Shown one piece after another: positions 19,617-26,225 of a stretch of 64,000 nucleotides of DNA. Made by a program: the position numbers and the translations under genes. How positions within the stretch are numbered: position 1 is the first letter of the stretch; every line of letters begins with the position of its first letter. Source of the stretch: Verrucomicrobiaceae bacterium (GTDB taxonomy: Bacteria; Verrucomicrobiota; Verrucomicrobiia; Verrucomicrobiales; Verrucomicrobiaceae); the NCBI GenBank assembly GCA_016795465.1, contig JAEUHK010000085.1, positions 62,001 through 126,000 of the forward strand, given 5' to 3'. The notes below the pieces were generated by a model. The model did no database searches, was not told the DNA's origin, and saw only the letters and a list, made by a program, of their open reading frames with translations.

Positions 19617-21425
19617 ATGCTCGCCGAACTCGATCGCGCCATCGCCAGCACGCAGGCTCATTTGTTGAGCCTGCGGAACGAAAAAGGCCACTGGGAGGGC
19701 GAACTGAGCTCCAGCGCCCTTTCCACCGCCACGGCCATCGTCGCGCTGAAACTCGTCGATGCCGCGAAGCACGCTGACTTCATCGAAAAAGGTGCCGCAT
19801 GGCTCCGCCAGCATCAAAACGCCGACGGCGGCTGGGGCGACACCACGATCAGCAAAAGCAATCTCTCCACCACGCTGCTTTGCTGGAGTGCGCTGCATCT
19901 CGTGGGCACTTCATCGCCTACGGCGGAGCACTGGATCATCGCCCGCACCCGCACGCTCGATCCCAAAGACATCGCAAAGGCCGTCATCGCTCGCTACGGC
20001 AAGGACAAGACCTTCAGCGTGCCCATTTTGATGCTCTGCTCGCTCTGCGGCACGCTCGGCGAGAAACCTTGGCGACACGTCATCGCGCTGCCGTTTGAGC
20101 TCGCCGCGCTGCCGAGGACGTGGTTCGGAGCCATCGGGTTGCCGGTGGTGAGTTATGCGCTGCCCGCGCTCATCGCCATCGGGCACATCCGTTTTCAAAA
20201 AGCGCCTCCCGCGTGGTGGAATCCGCTGCGCTGGCTCCGTGCGCTCGCGTGGAAACGCGTGCGGCCGATGCTGAAGACGCTCCAGCCTTCCAGCGGCGGC
20301 TATTTGGAGGCCACGCCGCTCACCAGTTTCGTCACCATGGCTCTGGCAGGAGCGGGCGATCTCGATCATCCCTGCCTCCCGCTCGCCGTCGAATTCCTCC
20401 GCCGCAGCATGCGCGGAGACGGCAGTTGGCCCATCGACACCAATCTCGCGACGTGGGGGACGACGCTCGCCGTGCGGGCTCTGGAAGGAAGCGCGGACAC
20501 TCCTGTCCGCCGAGCCGTGACTGACTGGCTGCTCGCCCAACAATACCGCGACATTCACCCCTTCACCAACGCCGCCCCCGGCGGCTGGGCCTGGACCGAT
20601 CTCCCCGGCGGCGTGCCCGATGCGGATGACACCTCGAGTGCGCTCATTGCTCTCAAATCGCTGCTTTCGGATGCACCGCAGAGATCGCAGAGTTCCGCTG
20701 AGGATACTCAAAATGAAACTCTGCGGACCTCTGCGTCCTCTGCGGTTGAAACGAACGTCATTCCCGCCGTCCGCTGGCTTTTGGACCTCCAAAACCGCGA
20801 CGGCGGCATCCCGACCTTTTGCCGCGGCTGGGGTGCCCTGCCGTTCGATCGTTCCACGCCCGAAATCACCGCTCACGCCCTTCTCGCGTGGTTGACGTGG
20901 AAAGCCGAACTGCCCGCCGATCTCCAAAACCGCATCGAAGAGGCCACCCACCGCGCTTTGGCCTACTTGGCGAAAAACCAGGCCTCCGACGGCTCCTGGC
21001 TCCCGCTGTGGTTCGGCAACGAACACACACCCGACGAGATGAACCCCGTTTACGGCACCGCTCAGGTGCTGAACCACCTCGGCGGCAGCAGTAGGCTTTC
21101 CACCTTGGCCCACGCGTTGCTCCAAAACGGCCTCAAATACCTCCAGACCGCCCAAAAGCCCGACGGCTCCTTCGGCGGCGATCCCGCCAGCCCCGCGAGC
21201 CTCGAAGAAACCGCCGTCGCCCTCCACGCGCTCAGCCTTTCCGGCTCTCCGCCCTCCGCCCTCCGCTCTCCGCTGGATTGGCTCCTCCAAGCCACCCGCC
21301 ACGGCACCCATTTCCCCAGCGCCCCCATCGGCCTCTACTTCGCCCGGTTGTGGTATCACGAGCGGCTTTACCCCGTGATTTGGACCCTCCAGGCCCTCCA
21401 ATCCGCCCGGCAGGGCCTTTCCTAG
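19617..21425 (+). CDS. Squalene-hopene cyclase-like class II terpene cyclase
   Basis: A 602-residue protein of the squalene-hopene/prenyltransferase alpha-toroid superfamily, predicted to cyclise a linear isoprenoid such as squalene by protonation. The class II acid motif DADDT lies at residues 335-339. QW-type repeats are visible as QNADGGWGD, NRDGGIPTF, NQASDGSW and QKPDGSFGGD, and a membrane-facing hydrophobic stretch lies around residues 160-190. Length is close to the usual 630 or so. Three low-complexity stretches are made of dispersed repeat DNA in frame: the hairpin at 20493 (EGSADTPVRRA), the hairpin pair at 20675-20746 (residues about 354-377), and a CTCTCCGCCCTCCG run near 21245. 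They suggest insertions between helices. The product and the need for partner hpn genes are unknown. Confidence 0.82.
   Translation: MLAELDRAIASTQAHLLSLRNEKGHWEGELSSSALSTATAIVALKLVDAAKHADFIEKGAAWLRQHQNADGGWGDTTISKSNLSTTLLCWSALHLVGTSSPTAEHWIIARTRTLDPKDIAKAVIARYGKDKTFSVPILMLCSLCGTLGEKPWRHVIALPFELAALPRTWFGAIGLPVVSYALPALIAIGHIRFQKAPPAWWNPLRWLRALAWKRVRPMLKTLQPSSGGYLEATPLTSFVTMALAGAGDLDHPCLPLAVEFLRRSMRGDGSWPIDTNLATWGTTLAVRALEGSADTPVRRAVTDWLLAQQYRDIHPFTNAAPGGWAWTDLPGGVPDADDTSSALIALKSLLSDAPQRSQSSAEDTQNETLRTSASSAVETNVIPAVRWLLDLQNRDGGIPTFCRGWGALPFDRSTPEITAHALLAWLTWKAELPADLQNRIEEATHRALAYLAKNQASDGSWLPLWFGNEHTPDEMNPVYGTAQVLNHLGGSSRLSTLAHALLQNGLKYLQTAQKPDGSFGGDPASPASLEETAVALHALSLSGSPPSALRSPLDWLLQATRHGTHFPSAPIGLYFARLWYHERLYPVIWTLQALQSARQGLS
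20493..20510. repeat. Dispersed 18-bp hairpin, copy 2, inside the cyclase gene
   Basis: GCGGACA-CTCC-TGTCCGC, a perfect 7-bp stem, lies in frame in the cyclase coding region and encodes ADTPVR. Its length is a multiple of three, so the frame is kept. Confidence 0.75.
20675..20746. repeat. ACCGCAGAG-type inverted repeat inside the cyclase gene
   Basis: The 24-base left arm (20675-20698, starting ACCGCAGAG) pairs with the right arm (20723-20746, ending CTCTGCGGT) with about three mismatches around a 24-base loop. It is in frame and encodes a Gln/Ser/Thr-rich stretch unlike the flanking helices. Confidence 0.7.
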
Positions 21426-21608
21426 GTGGCATGATCCGTCAGATCGGCCCCATCCGTCCGATCTTCCCGAAAAAACTCTGCCCCCTCGGCTCCTCCGCCC
21501 CTCCGCGGCCACCCCGAGTGTCCCCCAAGCTCCCACCAAGCCCCCTTCGGCTCCTTTTCGGGACTCTCCGCCCTCTGCCCTACGCCCTCCGCGCATCTTC
21601 TCCTTGCC

Positions 21609-21629
21609 TTAGAATCATTCCAATTCTAA
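21609..21629. promoter_or_regulatory. Fur/PerR-type palindromic operator
   Basis: A perfect palindrome TTAGAAT-N7-ATTCTAA begins 34 bases before the ATG of the Fur-family gene at 21643. Its half-sites resemble the PerR box (TTAnAAT/ATTnTAA). This suggests autoregulation and, by read-through, control of the suf genes downstream. The wider spacing than the classic box keeps this tentative. Confidence 0.6.
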
Positions 21630-21642
21630 AGCCAGAGCCGTC

Positions 21643-22122
21643 ATGACACCCTCTGCCACCCCCACCCGTGCCCCTTCGAAGCCCACCGGCCTCGAGTGTC
21701 GCATGGCCGTCCTCGGGGCTGACGTGCGCCTCACGCCCCACCGTCGCGAGGTCTTCGATGTGCTCGCTGCCTCCACGGACCACCCCACGGCCTACGACAT
21801 CCTCGACCGCGTGAAGGCCCGCTCGCCCGGCATCTCCCTGGCCACGGTTTACAACTGCCTCGACCACCTCACGTCCGCCGGGCTGATCAAGCAGGTCCAC
21901 CTCGAGCGCGGCCAGTCCCGCTACTGCGCGAACCTCCACGAGCACGTCCATTTCCATTGCGAAACCTGCGGCAAGGTCATCGACGCCCACCCCGCTGCCG
22001 ATTTCGACCCCGCCAAGTTCTGGAACCTCCCCAAAGGCACCCGCATCACCCGCACCGACCTCGCCATCCACGGCACCTGCGATGCCTGCGCGGCCAAAAC
22101 CAGCGTGATGCGTGATGCGTGA
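21643..22122 (+). CDS. Fur/PerR family transcriptional regulator
   Basis: A 159-residue metal-dependent repressor. The winged-helix part contains RLTPHRREVFDVL and the recognition helix ISLATVYNCLDHL. The dimerisation part contains HEHVHFHCETCGKVID and a later CDAC, giving the two CxxC pairs of the structural zinc site, plus HxHxH regulatory-metal ligands. These features fit PerR (peroxide) better than iron Fur, but the choice is inference. It lies directly upstream of sufC in the same direction with a palindromic box in front. The last residues (SVMRDA) are encoded by a GTGATGCG repeat that also forms a hairpin in the following spacer. Confidence 0.88.
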   Translation: MTPSATPTRAPSKPTGLECRMAVLGADVRLTPHRREVFDVLAASTDHPTAYDILDRVKARSPGISLATVYNCLDHLTSAGLIKQVHLERGQSRYCANLHEHVHFHCETCGKVIDAHPAADFDPAKFWNLPKGTRITRTDLAIHGTCDACAAKTSVMRDA

Positions 22123-22186
22123 ACCACGCTCGATCCTCTTCTCAGATTCACGCATCACTCGTCACGCATCACTCGTCACGCATCAC
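22105..22186. repeat. Inverted GTGATGCGTGA / TCACGCATCAC arrays between fur and sufC
   Basis: Two tandem GTGATGC units (22105-22122) cover the end of the regulator gene. After a 25-base loop come three TCACGCATCAC units (22148-22186) of opposite orientation. Together they can form a long hairpin ending 14 bases before the sufC ATG. Confidence 0.75.
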
Positions 22187-22200
22187 TTCCCCCATTCCCC

Positions 22201-22959
22201 ATGTCCCTCGAAATCAAAAACCTCCACGCCCAGATCCCCGGCCGCGAAATCCTCAAAGGCCTGAACCTCACCATCAAGCCCGGTGAAGTCCACGCCATCA
22301 TGGGCCCGAATGGCAGCGGCAAGAGCACGCTGAGCAAGGTCCTCTGCGGCCACGAAGACTACGAAGTCACCCGCGGCGAGGTTCTCCTCGATGGCGAGAA
22401 CATCCTCGACATGGCGGTCGATGCCCGCAGCCGCGCGGGGCTCTTTTTGGCCTTCCAGTATCCGCACGAGATCCCCGGCGTCAGCAACGCCAACTTCCTC
22501 CGCGCCGCGCTGAAGGCCCGCCTGCCGAAGGGCGAGGACATCGACGCCGTGAAGTTCTACAAGCAGCTCTACGCCCGCATGGACCAGCTCGAGATGGACC
22601 GCAGCTTCACCAGCCGCAGCGTGAATGAAGGCTTCTCCGGCGGTGAAAAGAAGCGCAACGAGATCCTCCAGCTCATGATGCTGGAGCCGAAATACGCCAT
22701 CCTCGACGAAACCGACTCCGGCCTCGACATCGACGCCCTCAAAATTGTCTCCCGCGGCGTGAACGCCATGCGCAGCGAGAACCGCGGCTTCCTCGTCATC
22801 ACCCACTACCAGCGCCTTCTCAATTACATCCAGCCCGACATCGTCCACGTCCTCAAAGACGGCCGCATCGTCAAAACCGGCGGCAAAGAGCTCTCCCTCG
22901 AACTCGAAGAACGCGGCTACGACTGGGTGACTGAGGAGCCAATCAAAGCAGCCGCCTAA
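22201..22959 (+). CDS. sufC: Fe-S cluster assembly ATPase SufC
   Basis: The ABC-type ATPase subunit of the SufBCD iron-sulfur scaffold (252 aa, normal length). It carries Walker A GPNGSGKST (residues 35-43), Q-loop FLAFQYPHEIPG, the family-specific signature FSGGEKKRNE and Walker B AILDETDSGLD. It has no membrane segment and works in the cytoplasm with SufB and SufD, both encoded downstream. No Shine-Dalgarno sequence is visible; a C-rich leader (CTTCCCCCATTCCCC) directly precedes the ATG. The next gene starts 5 bases after the stop. Confidence 0.97.
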   Translation: MSLEIKNLHAQIPGREILKGLNLTIKPGEVHAIMGPNGSGKSTLSKVLCGHEDYEVTRGEVLLDGENILDMAVDARSRAGLFLAFQYPHEIPGVSNANFLRAALKARLPKGEDIDAVKFYKQLYARMDQLEMDRSFTSRSVNEGFSGGEKKRNEILQLMMLEPKYAILDETDSGLDIDALKIVSRGVNAMRSENRGFLVITHYQRLLNYIQPDIVHVLKDGRIVKTGGKELSLELEERGYDWVTEEPIKAAA

Positions 22960-22964
22960 AAGCC

Positions 22965-23177
22965 ATGGACTCATTCTGGGAATACCACACTTCGAGCTTC
23001 AGCATCCGTGAAGGCATGCTGAACCAGCTCAGTATCCCACATGATGAGATCAAAACCTTTCTAAACGATGCTGGAGACAAAGGATGGGAGCTTGTCTCCA
23101 TCACTCCCATCGAAGGAAAAGGTCAAGGAGGCACCCATGCTCTCTTCGTCACGCTGAAACGTCGCAAAGTCGGCTAA
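22965..23177 (+). CDS. Small DUF4177-like protein between sufC and sufB
   Basis: A 70-residue protein with WEYHTSSFSI near the start and FLNDAGDKGWELVSITPI in the middle, the pattern of the DUF4177 family (strand, then G-x-x-GWELVS). It has no signal peptide or membrane segment. The start is 5 bases after the sufC stop, so it is probably co-translated with sufC. Its DNA is visibly less GC-rich than the suf genes. It is not a known part of the Suf machinery, and its placement suggests an accessory insertion. Function unknown. Confidence 0.72.
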   Translation: MDSFWEYHTSSFSIREGMLNQLSIPHDEIKTFLNDAGDKGWELVSITPIEGKGQGGTHALFVTLKRRKVG

Positions 23178-23190
23178 CGCCCCATCTTGG

Positions 23191-23220
23191 AACCTGAAAC
23201 TTTAAACCTGAAACTCCCCC
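23191..23220. repeat. CTGAAACTT-type repeat before sufB
   Basis: Two ACCTGAAAC units separated by TTTAA are followed by TCCCCC, ending 2 bases before the sufB ATG. A very similar block in the other orientation lies at 31535-31562 at the start of the Hsp70 gene. Confidence 0.65.
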
Positions 23221-23222
23221 TT

Positions 23223-24674
23223 ATGGTCATCGCCCCAGAAACCACCCTCGAACCCGAAGTGACCGCCGCAGCGTCGGACATCTCCGACATCCGCGTCGAT
23301 AGCGTCGGCGACTTCACCTTCCCGGAGCGCAACAAGTTCGACTCCGGCTTCGGCATCACGTCGAAGACCGTCGATTACATCAGCGACGTGAAGGGCGATC
23401 CCGATTGGATCCGCGAGTTCCGGCACAAAGCCTTGAAGGTCTTCCAGGAAAAGCCCATGCCCACGCATTGGGCCACGAAGGACCTCGAAAACATCAAGTT
23501 CGACGAGTTCCGCTACTACCTCAGCGACGGCCAGAAGCCGAAGCGCTCCTGGGACGAGGTGCCCGAGGACGTGAAGAAGACCTTCGACCGCCTCGGCATC
23601 CCCGAGCAGGAACGCAAATTTCTCGCCGGCGTCGAGGCGCAGTATGACAGCGAGGCCGCCTACTCGAACATCAAAGCCGCCGTCGAGGAGCAGGGCGTCA
23701 TCTTCGTCAACAGCACCGAAGGCCTGCACAAATACCCCGAGATCTTCAAGAAGTGGTTCGGCAAGGTCATCCCCACCGGCGACAACAAATTCTCCGCGCT
23801 CAACAGCGCCGTCTTCAGCGGCGGCTCGTTCATCTACGTGCCGCCCGGCGTGAAGGTGAAGCATCCGCTGCAGGCCTACTTCCGCATCAACAGCGAGCAG
23901 TTCGGCCAGTTCGAGCGCACGCTCATCATCGCCGATGAAGGCGCCGAAGTGATGTACATGGAAGGCTGCACAGCGCCGAAGTTTGAGACCGCCACGCTGC
24001 ACAGCGCCGTCGTCGAACTCGTCGCCATGAAAGGCGCAAAGATCCAGTATGTCACCGTGCAGAACTGGAGCAGCAACGTCTTCAATCTCGTCACCAAGCG
24101 CGGCATCGCCCACGAGGACGCCGAAGTGCGCTGGATCGACTGCAACATCGGCAGCCGTCTCACCATGAAATACCCCGGCGTCATCATGAAAGGCCGCCGC
24201 GCCCGTGGCGAGGTCATCAGCATCGCCCTGGCGAACAGCGGCCAGCATCAGGACACCGGCGCCAAGATGGTCCACGCCGCCGACGAGACCACCAGCAACG
24301 TCATCAGCAAATCCATCAGCATCGGCGAAGGCCGCGCCACCTACCGCGGCCTCGTGCACATCCCGAAGCACCTCAAAGGCTGCAAAAACAACACCGAGTG
24401 CGACGCCCTGCTCATCAACCCCAACAGCCGCACCGACACCTACCCCGCCATCAGCGTCCGCGGCAACCAGCACGCCACCCAGCACGAAGCCAGCGTCAGC
24501 CAGGTCAGCGCCGACCAAATTTTTTATCTCATGCAACGCGGCCTTACCGAAGCCGAAGCCATGAGTTTGAGCGTGAATGGCTTCATCAACGACCTCGTGA
24601 AGGAATTCCCCATGGAATACAGCGTGGAGCTGAAGCGGCTCATCGATCTGGAGATGGAAGGCAGCGTTGGCTGA
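23223..24674 (+). CDS. sufB: Fe-S cluster assembly protein SufB
   Basis: A core scaffold subunit of the SufBCD complex (483 aa). The start at 23223 is preferred over an upstream TTG at 23187, which would translate the CTGAAACTT repeat. Family hallmarks are visible: SFIYVPPGVKVKHPLQAYFRIN, EGCTAPKFE, EVRWIDCNIGSRLTMKYP, KNNTECDALLI, HEASVSQVSADQIFYLMQRGL and the terminal LIDLEMEGSVG. It acts in the cytoplasm with SufC (upstream) and SufD (at 26226). A second copy of its last 12 codons lies at 25227-25265. Confidence 0.97.
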   Translation: MVIAPETTLEPEVTAAASDISDIRVDSVGDFTFPERNKFDSGFGITSKTVDYISDVKGDPDWIREFRHKALKVFQEKPMPTHWATKDLENIKFDEFRYYLSDGQKPKRSWDEVPEDVKKTFDRLGIPEQERKFLAGVEAQYDSEAAYSNIKAAVEEQGVIFVNSTEGLHKYPEIFKKWFGKVIPTGDNKFSALNSAVFSGGSFIYVPPGVKVKHPLQAYFRINSEQFGQFERTLIIADEGAEVMYMEGCTAPKFETATLHSAVVELVAMKGAKIQYVTVQNWSSNVFNLVTKRGIAHEDAEVRWIDCNIGSRLTMKYPGVIMKGRRARGEVISIALANSGQHQDTGAKMVHAADETTSNVISKSISIGEGRATYRGLVHIPKHLKGCKNNTECDALLINPNSRTDTYPAISVRGNQHATQHEASVSQVSADQIFYLMQRGLTEAEAMSLSVNGFINDLVKEFPMEYSVELKRLIDLEMEGSVG

Positions 24675-24689
24675 CGCCAAATCAGGAGT

Positions 24690-24707
24690 GCGGACGCCCT
24701 CGTCCGC
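24690..24707. repeat. Dispersed 18-bp hairpin, copy 3
   Basis: GCGGACG-CCCT-CGTCCGC, a perfect 7-bp stem, lies 15 bases after the sufB stop and 8 bases before the next ATG. Confidence 0.7.
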
Positions 24708-24715
24708 TTGAGAAC

Positions 24716-25081
24716 ATGCTGGAAGCCTTTCCCATCACCAAAAAAGAATTTCAAAAGCGCATGAGTGAAGCCAATCCTAAGCTTCAGCGTTTGGAGATTG
24801 CGCAAGTTGCGTTGTTTCTAGCGACGGGAGGTTCGATTGCGTTTTTTGACATCGTATTGAACTCCTTCAGGTGGTTTTGGGTTTGGGCGGTGGTTCTGAT
24901 TTCGATAAGTGTGTGGTTGTGGTTCAAGAAAAGGTCCGTTGCTGAACATCACGGCATTCTTTGCCCCAATTGCCGCTTCCTGCACCGCGTCCGTGCCGTC
25001 CTATGTCCGCCAGAACCGGGGAATTGCCTCGGATGCGGCTACCAAATGCTCAGATCAGAAAGCACGGAGGTCACATCATGA
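24716..25081 (+). CDS. Two-TM zinc-ribbon protein (unit A) between sufB and sufD
   Basis: A 121-residue protein. After a basic, helical N-terminus (ITKKEFQKRMSEANPK) come two hydrophobic segments (about residues 31-48 and 55-70). A cytoplasmic-looking Cys cluster follows: CPNC, then C-x5-C-x2-C ending in GCGYQM, consistent with a zinc ribbon. The N-terminal ITKKEFQKR matches ITREQYLQRR of the protein at 25300, and the TM/ribbon order is the same, so the two are paralogues. Its DNA is lower in GC than sufB. The stop overlaps the next ATG (ATGA). Not a known Suf component; function unknown. Confidence 0.7.
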   Translation: MLEAFPITKKEFQKRMSEANPKLQRLEIAQVALFLATGGSIAFFDIVLNSFRWFWVWAVVLISISVWLWFKKRSVAEHHGILCPNCRFLHRVRAVLCPPEPGNCLGCGYQMLRSESTEVTS

Positions 25082-25296
25082 GCATGTTCGATACGGTTCA
25101 CCACATAGAACAGCATTCGTTCACCGATAGCATCCGAACTCGTGAGGAATCCTCAATTGTTCGGGGCAGCCTCAAACTCGCACCAGCGTCGTGGAGTGCG
25201 GTGGCAGGGATGCGAGGGCGAAGCCTCGCCTCATCGACCTCAAAATGGAAGGCAGTGTCGGCTAGCCGCAGGCGCGGAATGACGAAACCAGAATGA
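25078..25296 (+). CDS. Micro-ORF coupled to zinc-ribbon unit A (DTVH family, copy 1)
   Basis: A 72-codon frame that starts in an ATGA overlap with the preceding gene. The first 30 residues (MSMFDTVHH, then RTREESSIV) match the 38-codon frame at 26058 (MTLLDTVHQ, then RTAEKSSVV), which has the same ATGA overlap with its own zinc-ribbon gene. Conservation of both sequence and coupling argues for translation of at least the first 30 codons. The remainder runs through repeat DNA and across the copied sufB tail in another frame, so the C-terminus is probably degraded. Confidence 0.45.
   Translation: MSMFDTVHHIEQHSFTDSIRTREESSIVRGSLKLAPASWSAVAGMRGRSLASSTSKWKAVSASRRRGMTKPE
25227..25265 (+). pseudogene. 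Second copy of the sufB 3' end (last 12 codons and stop)
   Basis: Read in frame, these 39 bases encode RLIDLKMEGSVG and a stop, against RLIDLEMEGSVG and a stop at 24636-24674. By eye 30 of 39 bases match and most differences are silent. There is no start codon or upstream SufB sequence, so this is a remnant. Confidence 0.7.
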
Positions 25297-25302
25297 CGAA
25301 TG
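25277..25302. repeat. GAATGACGA repeat array, site 2 (inverse of TTCGTCATTC)
   Basis: Two GAATGACGAA units joined by ACCA; the second contains the ATG at 25300. A nearly identical longer core (AATGACGAAACCAGAATGA) occurs in inverse orientation near 52765-52783. Confidence 0.7.
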
Positions 25303-26061
25303 TCGAACGGAGCGACCATCACTCGTGAGCAGTATCTCCAGCGTCGTGCAGAAGCAGGACGCGAGTCGCGTCGTAAAATCATTCTGCCAAGCGCCCTCTT
25401 TGTAGTGCCGCTGTTTGCGCTGACCACTGTTTTTGGAAAGACGCAGCCTCCGATCAACATGGCTGAATTGATGCTATTTTGGTCTTTAACAGCCGTGGGT
25501 ATCGTTGGATTGGTCTGGTGCTATGTGCGCATGTTTCAAGATATAAAGGCGCACTCTTTTGTCTGCCCATGCTGTGGCAAAAATATCGGCAGCTTCAAAG
25601 CGGAACGTTGGCTCATCGCGTCAGGCAGATGCATTAAATGCGGCGGAAAAGTGTTTCAGGACAGCCCTGACACCATCAGCGCTGAATCTGACCGTTCTGT
25701 TCCTCAAACAGACTATGAGAGTCGATTGAAGAAAGCCGAGGCTACTATGCTATGGCAATCGTTCTTCGTCTCGATTCCGCTACTGGTAACATACATCTGG
25801 ATTGGGCGGCAAGCCATGAGCCCAACTGGCTCAGAGAGCTACCACGCTGCAATATTCTTCGGTGTCTCGATACTATGTTTGGCTATCATCATGTTTCTAG
25901 TTGAGCGAACGAGCAGACGATTCGGGATCAAATGCCCAAAATGTGGGTCAGCCCCCCTTCGCAAAGGTGCCGCCAAGATTGTTATGTCCACCGGAGGTTG
26001 TGTGAGCTGCGGCCACTCAATTTTTGCAATCCAATCATCCAGTGGAGGTTCACCCAAATGA
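25300..26061 (+). CDS. Tandem two-TM zinc-ribbon membrane protein (units B1 and B2)
   Basis: A 253-residue protein made of two repeats of the unit seen once at 24716. Unit B1 has a basic helix (ITREQYLQRR), two hydrophobic segments (about residues 29-45 and 56-74) and a ribbon CPCC...CIKCGG. Unit B2 (about residues 140-250) has two hydrophobic segments and CPKC...CVSCGH. This gives four TM segments and two CxxC/CxxC ribbons. The start codon lies inside a GAATGACGA repeat. The stop overlaps the ATG of the next micro-ORF. GC content is lower than in sufB and sufD. I do not recognise a named family; membrane-bound metal or redox sensing is only a guess. Confidence 0.75.
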   Translation: MSNGATITREQYLQRRAEAGRESRRKIILPSALFVVPLFALTTVFGKTQPPINMAELMLFWSLTAVGIVGLVWCYVRMFQDIKAHSFVCPCCGKNIGSFKAERWLIASGRCIKCGGKVFQDSPDTISAESDRSVPQTDYESRLKKAEATMLWQSFFVSIPLLVTYIWIGRQAMSPTGSESYHAAIFFGVSILCLAIIMFLVERTSRRFGIKCPKCGSAPLRKGAAKIVMSTGGCVSCGHSIFAIQSSSGGSPK

Positions 26062-26174
26062 CCCTGCTCGACACCGTTCACCAATCTCTGCGGTGCGAAA
26101 CCAGCTTTCGAACTGCCGAGAAATCCTCGGTAGTTCATCCTGTTGCATACTTCGTCATTCATTCGTCCTTCTGA
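26058..26174 (+). CDS. Micro-ORF coupled to the tandem zinc-ribbon gene (DTVH family, copy 2)
   Basis: A 38-codon frame beginning in an ATGA overlap with the gene at 25300. It starts MTLLDTVHQ and contains RTAEKSSVV, paralogous to the micro-ORF at 25078. The last residues (FVIHSSF) come from TTCGTCATTC repeat DNA, so the natural end may be lost. Real translation is plausible but unproven. Confidence 0.4.
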   Translation: MTLLDTVHQSLRCETSFRTAEKSSVVHPVAYFVIHSSF

Positions 26175-26220
26175 ATTCGCCATTCGTCATTCGTCATTCG
26201 TCATTCGCCATTCGTCATTT
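26151..26220. repeat. TTCGTCATTC repeat array, site 3, before sufD
   Basis: About six TTCGTCATTC / TTCGCCATTC units run to within 5 bases of the sufD ATG at 26226, ending in TTTCCCCC. The array is inverse to site 2, so the gene at 25300 is flanked by inverted arrays. Confidence 0.8.
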
Positions 26221-26225
26221 CCCCC

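Noticed and set aside
22105..22186. The fur-sufC hairpin as a rho-independent terminator.
   Set aside because: The stem is not followed by a T-run; the sequence after it is C-rich.
26151..26220. The repeated TTCGTCATTC units could suggest a CRISPR-like array.
   Set aside because: The units are about 10 bp and contiguous, without spacers, and no cas genes are present.
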